A stretch of 64,000 nucleotides of DNA from Podospora pseudoanserina (taxonomy: Eukaryota; Ascomycota; Sordariomycetes; Sordariales; Podosporaceae). Shown here one piece after another: positions 55,587 to 64,000 of this stretch. The position numbers and the translations under genes were made by a program. The stretch covers positions 1,875,001 through 1,939,000 of the forward strand of contig NC_085922.1 in NCBI RefSeq assembly GCF_035222485.1. Direction: 5' to 3'. Each line of letters opens with the position of its first letter. The first letter of the stretch is position 1. Below the pieces are notes generated by a model. That model worked only from the letters and a program-made list of their open reading frames with translations. It searched no databases and was not told the origin of the DNA.

Positions 55587-56924
55587 TCACACATTTCCAA
55601 ACAACCCTTCAGGAGTCGTCAGCTTCGTCGCCAAAATCACAACCCCTCCAGCCAGACACATGATACCACTGAATAGAGAAGCCTCCAAATATCCCCCATA
55701 TTTATCCAACAGCACCCCGTTGACCGGCGGCCCAACCAAGATGGCGATAGAACCAACGGCCAAACCCATCCCAATGTAAGTCCCCAAGTTCTGCGGATTA
55801 GTCGTGCAAGTTGAAAACGCAGCCGAGTTCGCCGACACAATCGTGCCCGATGTCAACCCAATAAACACAGCATACACCACCAACCCAGCCGTATCAGTAG
55901 CCTTGGTCAAGCACAGGACCACAATCCCCGTCGACAATGACCCAAGCCCGTAGATATTCAGTTTCCCATATTTGTCGGCCAGAATTCCTGGTAGGATCCT
56001 CCCAAATGTCGATGCTCCATTCACGATAGCCAGCAAATACGACGCCAAGATCTTGTCCATCCCCTTCGACACCGCATACGAGGGCAGAAAAAACAACGGT
56101 GTAAACATCCCCAGCAATACAAAGAACCCGGCAGCGACCAACCCCACAAATCTCAGCTCTGTAAACGCTGACCATAGGAAGAACTTCGTCTCTCTCGGCG
56201 GCAACCTCGCCCTCAGCGAAAAGCAACAGAACACCATCATAGGCGCCACAATGAACCCTATCACCCTAACCGACCACCCAAACCCCAGACTGGTATCATT
56301 CAACATCTTTCCCAAAGCAATAGGGAAGACAATACCTCCAATGCTACTCCCGCTAACCACCAACCCCAACGCTGCAGCCCTCTTCTTGTCAAAATACTGT
56401 GACACGACCGCAAAAGCAGGGACTTGTATCATTGCCGACGCTAATCCCGTCAAGACCCCCTGAGCGAGCATGAACTGATAGTATTCTTGACACAAACTCG
56501 TCATCATGATGGCCAAGACGTAGAGGATAGCTCCGATACGGATGACCCATGTCCCATAACGGTCAAAGAGTGGACCCGAGATAGCCCCAAAGAGAAACTG
56601 CATGCATGCCGTGACAGAGCCGATCCAGGATATTTGATCGGGGGTATGCGATGATAGCTGGTGGGTTCCATAGTATTGGAGAAAGATACCGAAGGAGTTG
56701 ACGATGCCGAGGCAAGAGAAAAAGATGCAGGCTGCGCCGAGGGCGACGAACCAGGCGCGGGCGCCGCCGTCGGGGGCTGGGCCGTAGAGGTCGGTGAGTG
56801 TGGGAGGTGTAGATTCCGAGGTCTTTTCGAGGTCTCGAGGTTGGTCGGGTATGGGTAGCTTCTCAGAGCTGCTTCTGGAGGATGTGCTTTGAGAGGGAGC
56901 CGAGGGTTGACCTGAGTCTACCAT
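55587..56924 (-). CDS. MFS transporter of the monocarboxylate (MCT/Mch) family
   Basis: A 445-aa single exon from MVDSGQPSAPSQ. Twelve hydrophobic segments are visible, opened by the family signature PDGGARAWFVALGAACIFFS and GIVNSFGIFLQYY, and including GPLFDRYGTWVIR between helices 2-3 and GRILPGILADKYGKLNIYG in the second half. In fungi these proteins carry small carboxylates or are found beside metabolic or secondary-metabolite genes. The frame stays open upstream (TTG at 57011) but the first ATG is used. It is transcribed divergently from the Zn2Cys6 gene at 57325, so co-regulation is plausible. Confidence 0.87.
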   Translation of the reverse strand: MVDSGQPSAPSQSTSSRSSSEKLPIPDQPRDLEKTSESTPPTLTDLYGPAPDGGARAWFVALGAACIFFSCLGIVNSFGIFLQYYGTHQLSSHTPDQISWIGSVTACMQFLFGAISGPLFDRYGTWVIRIGAILYVLAIMMTSLCQEYYQFMLAQGVLTGLASAMIQVPAFAVVSQYFDKKRAAALGLVVSGSSIGGIVFPIALGKMLNDTSLGFGWSVRVIGFIVAPMMVFCCFSLRARLPPRETKFFLWSAFTELRFVGLVAAGFFVLLGMFTPLFFLPSYAVSKGMDKILASYLLAIVNGASTFGRILPGILADKYGKLNIYGLGSLSTGIVVLCLTKATDTAGLVVYAVFIGLTSGTIVSANSAAFSTCTTNPQNLGTYIGMGLAVGSIAILVGPPVNGVLLDKYGGYLEASLFSGIMCLAGGVVILATKLTTPEGLFGNV

Positions 56925-57324
56925 TGTGCTGAGAGATTGCTGTTGGTACCAAGTTAGAGAAACCAAAACGGTAAACCAACAATATGCGACAAGTGTAGAA
57001 AAGAAACCCAAGGCACCGGTGCCTGTACCAGAATTTCCCCTAGGGGATGCCGAGACAGGTTTTTATATAAACGCCGAAGAGGATAGTTGAATAAGTCGCC
57101 GAATGTGGATAAGGCCGGGCCGGAGATAAGAATCGCGGACTCGGCATATTGGGTTGGGTGAGCGAGGCCTGGACCAATGACGTCGGGCTGTTGGCTCCGA
57201 AGGACTGAATTTCCCGAGTGAATTTCCTGAGTCCTCGGTTAATGTGATGTGAAAATCCCGAAATCTGTCAAAGATGTCGGACATTGTCTTTTATCGACAG
57301 AATTTGCCGGCAGATTGAATCGAG
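56925..57324. promoter_or_regulatory. Bidirectional promoter of MFS transporter and Zn2Cys6 factor
   Basis: A 400-base divergent region. It contains CCAATGACGTC at 57174-57184, a CCAAT box overlapping a CRE/ATF-type TGACGTC, a TTATATAA at 57063-57070 placed to serve the transporter, and several CGG/CCG triplets (for example GGCCGGGCCGGAG near 57118) of the sort Zn2Cys6 proteins bind. Binding is inference. Confidence 0.5.
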
Positions 57325-59529
57325 ATGGAGCATACTGGCCAAGGTGGTGCTGTTCGACGACGGAGAAGACCTGCCGTGTGAGTTGTTCCTTTTCAGTAAT
57401 GAAAGTTGAGAGTTAGGAAGTCACGCTAACCACAGAGTTCCACTGACAGCTCCTGCATCACTTGCAGAAAACGTAAAATCCGCTGTGATCGGAAGGCGCC
57501 ATGTGGAAACTGCCTCAAGTCGAAAGGCTCCAGTTGCTCTTACCGTGACCCTCCCCTCTCTCCTCCAAAGGCCACCACTCCCAGAAGTGCAACCTCGCTG
57601 CCAAATGACTGTGTCGACGATGAGAACGCCGAACTCGATGTGGCCAGCTGTTTCTCCATCACTACTCCTCCAACGCCACCATCTCTTGTTAACACGACTA
57701 ATTTGGGCATCGCTGGCACATTTCACATTCACCATGAGTCCCGGCAGGGACAACCGAACGTCGGTGCCTTCAGCATAGCACACAAGACCCGCTACTTCGG
57801 CCAAAGCCACTGGGTCAACAGCATTACCCTGGTTCGAGACTTATTTGCGATCCTTGAGCCACACTTCCGCAACAATTCTTCTCCTATCGTCGGGTGCATG
57901 CTGGAATGCAAAGGTCTGGCAAAGACATTGAAGTCTCGAGTGCTCCCTTGTTGGCCGTATGAACCACTCTTCGACGTTCCGCCAGACCACGACGATCTGT
58001 TACGGAACTACATCTCAACATCAGAAAGCATCTTTCGTGTGATGCATATTCCCTCTTTCACTCGAGATTTCCATGCTCTCTGCACATCGCCAACTCCGCC
58101 GACTAATGCGGCCTTCATTGTTCAAGCCAAGCTTGTCTGTGCCATAGGTGCGACTCATACTGACACGGTATTGCGACAAGAAGCCACACAATGGGTACAA
58201 GATGCACAAACATGGCTCTCCAAGCCGGACTTCAAGCATCAACTTTCCCTTCAACATCTTCAATCCCATATTCTGTTGCTTCTCGCCCGCAAAGCTGTCG
58301 GTGTAGCGGAAGACATGATTTGGATCTCGGTTGGCTCGCTCCTCCGCACAGCCATGTACATGGGCCTGCACCGCGATGGTGTCATTGGAACATCCCCTAA
58401 TACAAACCTGTTCACATCAGAAATGCGCCGCAGGATCTGGAACACTATCCTCGAGCTATCTGTCCAGTCCAGCCTGAACTCTGGAGGTCCTCCCTTGATA
58501 TCTCTCCAAGACTTTGACACAAAGCCTCCATCCAACTTGAATGATGAGGACTTGCATTTGGACCAAGCAATCCCCAAAGCAGACGGAGTATTTACCTCTA
58601 CAGCAATTTCCCTCGCCCTTCGAAAGACACTCCCAGTACGCCTCGCCATTGTCAAATTTCTCAATGATTGGTCTTCACCAGGCGATTACCCAACCGCTTT
58701 GAAGCTTGATTCTGATTTCAGAGCAGCATACACACTTCTGGCCAAGTTCCTATCGCACGTTTCTCACTCCAGCAATGCGCCACTCACAAACGTGAACCGC
58801 GAAGCTGTCGTGAACCACATCAATCTCCTGCTTAGACGCTACCTTCTCGCCCTCCATCTACCTTTCTTTCTCCCCTCTCTATCCAGACCAGAGTTTGCTT
58901 TTTGCCGGGTGGTTGTAGTAGATACAGCACACCGTATCTGGCGAGGTGTCTTTGCTACTTCAGATATTGGCGCAAGCAATGTCGCCAAATCATCCGCTTG
59001 TTTTCGGACCGTTTCCATGCAAGTTATCATCGTTCTGTCAACTCATCTTCGAGCGCAAGCTGCCGACCCAATTTCCGGGGGCTTGGTTAGAGAAGACTTG
59101 GTGGCGATACTTGAGGAGGCAAAACAGTGGACGTGGAGGTGTATTGAAGGAAGAGAGACGAATGTTAAGGGGTATCTGTTCGCTTGTTTAGTGAAGGCTA
59201 ATGTGGATGCTATGAGGGAAGGCTTGACCGAGCCTGAGGTGGTGAAAATGAGTCTTGAGGCGGCAGAAGAGGCTATTCGCAAGGCCCGAGAGGTATTGAA
59301 AGAACGATTGCGATCCTTGACGAACATGGAGCCATCGTGCGGGGCCGCAACGGTGTTGGGAAATCAAGGTGAGACTGTTGATATATGTGACGGTAACAAT
59401 GAATGGGAGCAGCCTCAACAGACCTTTGACTTTTTCGGGGACAGTGATGATTTACAAGGTGGAACGGGGATGATGTTGGCGGATGGGGATAATTGGTTTC
59501 TAGATTTTGGAAACGGGCTTCTTGTTTGA
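57325..59529 (+). CDS. Zn2Cys6 fungal transcription factor
   Basis: Exons 57325-57375 and 57436-59529 join in phase (donor GTGTGA, branch GCTAAC, acceptor CACAG) to give 714 aa. The binuclear cluster spans residues 24-51 with Cys 24, 27, 34, 40, 43, 51 (CITCRKRKIRC, CGNCLKSKGSSC), the CX2CX6CX5CX2CX7C spacing of Gal4-type factors. The fungal-specific regulatory domain follows, with RVMHIPSFTRDF and RTAMYMGLHRDG, and the typical GGPPLISLQDFDT. A likely activation tail (QQTFDFFGDSDD) closes it. The divergently transcribed MFS gene next door is a natural candidate target. Confidence 0.9.
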
Positions 59530-60020
59530 TATTATGCTTCTATGGATGACCTCCGAGTCAACATGCCTTGGGTCCCGAGGGGGTGGTAACTGCCAGTGGG
59601 AATTGTTGCGGAGCGGGTAGCTCCTGAGATGACGTTGATGAGGGGTCAGGTGCGGGACGGCCAGTGATATCATCCCGTGAGACACTTCCAAAACACATGT
59701 CCTAAAAGAAATGATGCCACTGCAAAACAAACAGCGCGTTCCCGAGCTCAGCGAAAGAGATGTTTCAGTGATCAGTGACGGCAACCAGTCAAACTGAGCG
59801 CTGGCCCATGTGATTTCCCTTGTCAGTGTTGCCTGCCGCCATCACCTCAGGCTGCCAGCTGGTTGGGCACCGGCGCCAGCGCACCTCCGCGAGCCCAACG
59901 TCATGGATCCAACTCGCAACAAGCGAACGTCGCAATAAAACAGCACTCACTCCGTAATGATTCTCCGTTCTGAAAGCAACTTTGATAACCGCCCCATCGT
60001 ACATTTCCCGTCTCGTCGCA
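59530..60020. other. Intergenic region
   Basis: About 490 bases between two genes in the same orientation; no feature supported. Confidence 0.45.
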
Positions 60021-61322
60021 ATGCTGCTGAATCCAATCCACCTCAATCACTTTCACCAGCCCTCCCCACCACCTCCACCACGGCAACATGTCGAGGAAGT
60101 GGACCCCTTCGAGGCCCTCTACAACTCCCTTTCCAACCTCACCTTGACCCCCACCACTCTCATCCCCAGAGCCCCAGCAGCCGTCAGCAAACCTATCGCT
60201 CCAGCGCCAGTACCACAACCTCAACCAGCCATTGTAGATAAGCAACAAGATGAGCAACGGATTCCTGTCAACCTCATCTTTCCCCCAGGAGACAACGTCA
60301 TATTTGCACACTCTTCATACTTTACCCGTCCCAAATATGCATTCCAACCGGACCTCCCCAGCGTGCCCCAGGTGCGGGGACAAGCTATCCTCTCACATGG
60401 ATCTCTGCCATTACCATCACCATACTACCTCCCCGCGCCACAAGCAGGACTGCTGGTCAAGTATGGCGCAGACACCGCGGTTACCTCGACTGAAGCCAAG
60501 ACATTAATGACCCTCAAACGGTACCTTAGCGACAAGGTCCCCGTCCCCGAAGTCTTTGGCTGGCGACGGGACATCGGAACTGGGGAGCGAGTCCTCTACC
60601 TCTCCTTGCCATCAGAGGAAGTAACACTCGAGCAACAATGGCCATATCTATCCGACGCCCAGAAAGAGCACGTCTGTCTTCAGATCAAGGATATGGTTAA
60701 ATCATGGCGTCGTCTCCAGCCAGGAGGAGTCGAGGTAGTCGGTGAGTTCCCCTCCCCCGTTTTTTGACCAACAGCAACTGACCCCCGGGAAGCAAGCATA
60801 GACAACACCCCTCTCAAAGACGAAATCTTCCAATTTCCCTCCTCCCCAGGCCTCAAAATCCCCGCCCCAGGGCCTTTCCCCAACGTCTCCAACTTCCACA
60901 GCTACTTCGTCGCCACAGCCGTGGCCCTCTCCCAAACCAAGCAAAAAGATGATACCCCCGCCAAGATCAACTACCAACCTCATCATCTCCTCCCCGACAA
61001 CGTCCCCATTGTCTTTACGCACGGTGCTCTCCACCCAAGAAACATCATCATCTTTATGAACGAACAGAACCAGCCAATGGTGACGAGTGTGATTGGCTGG
61101 GAGCAAGCAGGCTGGTATCCCGCCTACTGGGAGCTATGCAAGGCAAGATATGAGTGCTCCAAGCCAAAAGAGGAGAACATGTCGTTGACAGATTGGGAGA
61201 GCAAGTACTTGCCTGCGATTGTCAACTTGGATGGGTTCGGGATGGAAGAGCAGGGGTGGAATGGGAGGGCGCTGTGCCAGTATTGGGACTATTTTGTTGG
61301 GTTGATGCATCGGTGGCAGTGA
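60021..61322 (+). CDS. APH/choline-kinase-fold protein lacking both catalytic aspartates
   Basis: Exons 60021-60741 and 60802-61322 join in phase (GTGAGT donor, GCATAG acceptor) to give 413 aa. The first ATG in frame is MLLNPIHLN. The N-terminal 80 residues are Pro-rich. The fold is identified by a lysine-bearing strand (GLLVKYGADTAVTSTEAKTL), VPVPEVFGWRRD, and a C-lobe ending WEQAGWYPAYWELCKARYE. Where aminoglycoside-phosphotransferase-like enzymes have the Brenner motif HGD..N, this protein has HGALHPRN (residues 314-321), and the metal-binding DxE of IDWE is IGWE (338-341). Both catalytic aspartates are therefore missing, suggesting a pseudokinase. Confidence 0.78.
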
Positions 61323-62373
61323 AAAGGGTTCACTTTTGTTGTATTGTATCTATCCGCCATGAGTAGGGACCGGAAGGCATGCCACGGAAGAAAAGCTGGT
61401 GACGTTAAAACACGCGGGATTACATTGTTAAATATACCAGCCTCATGTGTCATGAAGGAGGTTTCGAGTATGTATCTGAACATGAACAAGAGGCATCAAA
61501 ACATTATTGACCCCACCTCCAAAAATGAACCAGTCCTCTTCAACTGGTGAGGGCACTCCTTTACCATATCTGCCTGTCTTAAATAAGCTGTGATCGCCAA
61601 ACTTGACCTCCTCCCCCCCCCGGCACAAAGTGTACCAGGTAGGAGGACAGGGAGCTACGAAGGGGCCGTCTCCTTTTCAGAGTTGCGAAACCCTACGTCA
61701 TATAAAATGGAGACTGCCCTGCTTCATGAGAATATAAACCCTAAATGATAGCAAATATGGCCTTTAAGATGATCCAACAGCCCATCAAAGAGAGTCAGGA
61801 GGCCTGTTACTACAAAAATCACCATTTCGTCGAAGAATCAACGCCGCCGACGACGACGAAAAATCGAATATAACACCTCGCGCGGTGGGCTATCGGCATC
61901 AAAAGATGGCCCTGGGAAGGACCGCGAGCACGAGTGATGTTACGCGCATATTTTCGCATACGCGCGCGCCGAACACCATGGCAACCGATGCAGCCAACGC
62001 CATCGAGCATCTCGAGCCGGCAGCTTTTCCATTCACCGGCACCACGACCTGCCTTCGCGAAGACGGCTTGCCCTCGGGGGGGGAGGGGGCATACGTGGCG
62101 AGACCATCATACGAATACACACACACTATATAGGCGCAGGAATGGGTATAGGCCAGGCTGGAGACCTGGGACCGGAGCAAGGCCCGGTGAACAGAGGGAC
62201 ATTTACGCCTTCAACCAACTGCCACCGCGACGACGCACAGGCTTGGGAGTGGTGATATATGTGGGCATATGGCCCTGGGAGTCGGACGACATCATGTAAA
62301 TACAGTATAGCCACCACGGCCCTAACCTATCTTCAGATAGTATGTACGTGCCCGGCAACCAAGGCGGGCCAAT

Positions 62374-62409
<36 letters not shown>

Positions 62410-63826
62410 GACAGTCTAGGGCGGTTCGATTCTCTTTCCAGCCCTTCAACAAGAGGCCCGAGACCTCACCATCACGATGGTCGAGGGCGCTGTTCCTCTA
62501 TTTGAAGGCCTCTGAAATAATCAAGAGAGTTTAATAAAAATAGTAGAAAGCATTATAACTGTCTTTCACAGCCTTTCAGGAGAGTCGCACAAGGCCTTTT
62601 AAGATGCTCGAGGGGCTCGTGGTTGATTGGTAAACGTTTTGGGTGTCATGGCCGATAGGATGGTAAAAAGGCTTGCGGAGAAGAGCCATGGAATCATGAT
62701 AGAGGCTAATGAATTCGTGCTCGATGAGGTATTTTACTGGACATGAGGCGGGCGGCGGAAACACCGACTTCTTGTAGGCGCCCAGACTCCCATTTGCGGA
62801 GTTCGTCGGGCGGGATTTCAGAGAGGCTCCAAATCTCCAATGTTGACGCTGCGACCCAGGAAGAGATTGGCGGCAAGCTCCGTAATGTTGCGGGGCCGAA
62901 TGTATAACGATGGTACGATGTTCCGGAGCTCAGGACAACTTCTCCATGTTGTTCTTCTAGTAATTCAGTAAGATGTCGACGAGGTGGAAGAAAACCTACA
63001 CATATAAGGGACGTTGAGAAAACCATCACGGCTTAAGTGTCGACCGGGAGTCCCTGGCCCCCACTCTGGCTCATGGAGGAAAGAATCACTCGGATGCTCT
63101 GGGGCAATAATGGTAAGGTAAGATCAGTTGGCCAGTTGGGTCACTTGCCGGCCATCAATAGGGTAAGTGCACTGGAGATTACGTAGACTCGGGAACGAAG
63201 CACAGGCTTAACCTTTCGCGCCCGCCTCGACAAACTGAGCGGCACACGGTTCAAAGATAGCCCCAAGAAGAACTGGGCAAGGGAGCCCACCAAGGAGCAC
63301 CGCGAAAATGGAAAGTATATATTTCTCGAGTCGAAACTGAGAGGAAGGTGTATGTAAGAATACGACTTGGATCCAGAGTAGGTAGGTTGGAGCTCAATTC
63401 AACAGGCTGGGTGGGGGTTAAGAGCGGCAGTCACGGGCGTCGGGGTGCTTTGAACAAGGAGAGAGCAAGAAATGTTCTTACCAGTTGAAGAGGGCTGTTG
63501 ACCTACGTTTCGAAGCGGCCTTCCTTGAAGATTGCCATCTAATACCTGTTGTTTACTTGATTTTCAGAGATATAAATGAAACCTCTTGACTAGCTATGTT
63601 TACATATTTTACAAAAACATTAATCTCGACTATCTCGCAGCAATCACGCAAAGTGCAGCACTAAGACAAATCATATCCGCGAGTACCCTCTGCTTATTTA
63701 TCTTCAGATGAATATCCTCTTACCTTCTCCCATCTCAGCATGGTTCGCTGACCTTGTGAACAATACCCAATTAGGCCCACCAGGTGATGATGATGATAGA
63801 GTTTATTTCCGCAGCCATTATATCAA
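61323..63826. other. Gene-poor region with a CA microsatellite
   Basis: About 2.5 kb before tRNA-Ala. It contains the dinucleotide repeat at 62378-62405. The minus-strand frame 62706-63029 (107 codons, with TLRSLPPISSWVAASTLEIW) reads more protein-like than the others, but no family was recognised and it may be a fragment. Nothing else is supported. Confidence 0.5.
62378..62405. repeat. (CA)n microsatellite
   Basis: About 14 uninterrupted AC/CA units. Confidence 0.9.
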
Positions 63827-63911
63827 GGGCGTGTGGCGCAATTGGTAGCGCGTTCGCTTTGCAATAGCATAACCATGCGAAAGGTCTTGGGTTCGATTCC
63901 CAACTCGTCCA
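63827..63911 (+). tRNA. tRNA-Ala(TGC) with a 12-nt intron
   Basis: Acceptor GGGCGTG pairs imperfectly with CTCGTCC (one T-T mismatch). The D-arm is GGCGCAATTGGTAGCGC, the anticodon stem TTCGC/GCGAA encloses TTTGCA, and the T-arm is TTGGGTTCGATTCCCAA. About 12 extra bases follow position 37. Confidence 0.92.
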
Positions 63912-64000
63912 TTTTTAGGATTTTGCTAGCCTGCAAACTGCTAATGTTTTTAGCACAAGCTTTTGTTTGCCCTGGATTCAGATGACACAAACAACCTCAG

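Noticed and set aside
41742-59529. Classical secondary-metabolite gene cluster
   Set aside because: P450, SDR relic, MFS and Zn2Cys6 genes are present but no polyketide, peptide or terpene synthase was found, and the genes are interrupted by HET, tRNA and unrelated genes.
62706-63029. 107-codon minus-strand frame before tRNA-Ala
   Set aside because: Wording looks fairly protein-like but no family or second exon could be recognised; kept only as a remark.

Overview
The window looks like a chromosome segment of a filamentous ascomycete (Pezizomycotina, most likely Sordariomycetes and possibly near Podospora/Sordariales). This is inferred from compact genes with 50-80 nt introns (GTRNGY donors, CTRAY branch sites), intron-bearing nuclear tRNAs, and fungal-only families (HET domain, DUF3716, tachykinin-family regulators, Zn2Cys6 factors). 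There are no bacterial operons. Exon borders below were joined by hand from splice signals and reading-frame phase, so treat any single border as good to about one or two bases.

The left half (about 0.1-31.5 kb) is mostly conserved housekeeping content: cyclin C of the Mediator kinase module (SSN8), a calcium-regulated mitochondrial ATP-Mg/Pi carrier, a one-membrane-span beta-repeat protein, a proline-rich protein of unknown role, a WDR48/Bun107 deubiquitinase cofactor, the mitochondrial S-adenosylmethionine carrier (PET8), a TilS-type tRNA lysidine synthase, a membrane-anchored histidine phosphatase, Rab geranylgeranyltransferase alpha (BET4), the meiotic APC/C activator AMA1, tRNA-Ile, the SNARE SYN8 and an AT-hook DUF3716 protein. 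A gene-poor stretch of about 3.4 kb lies at 8.4-11.8 kb.

The right half (about 31.7-64 kb) is accessory in character. It holds a heavily frameshifted membrane-protein pseudogene with a 19-bp minisatellite, a hairpin plus tRNA-like debris, a secreted kelch protein, two tRNA-His genes in opposite orientation around a P450-like gene and a PhoD phosphatase, a full P450, a HET-domain gene beside tRNA-Gln, a tachykinin-family regulator, a frameshifted SDR gene, a broken metalloprotease-ankyrin gene, a small Cys-octapeptide-repeat protein, a divergent MFS transporter/Zn2Cys6 regulator pair, a kinase-fold protein that has lost both catalytic aspartates, and tRNA-Ala.

No CRISPR array, complete transposon or viral element was seen. 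The least conventional signals are the paired inverted tRNA-His copies, the pseudo-phosphotransferase, the P450-like protein with a degraded heme loop, the Cys-octapeptide protein, and a transcription-oriented flip from C-rich to G-rich coding strand inside about ten genes.
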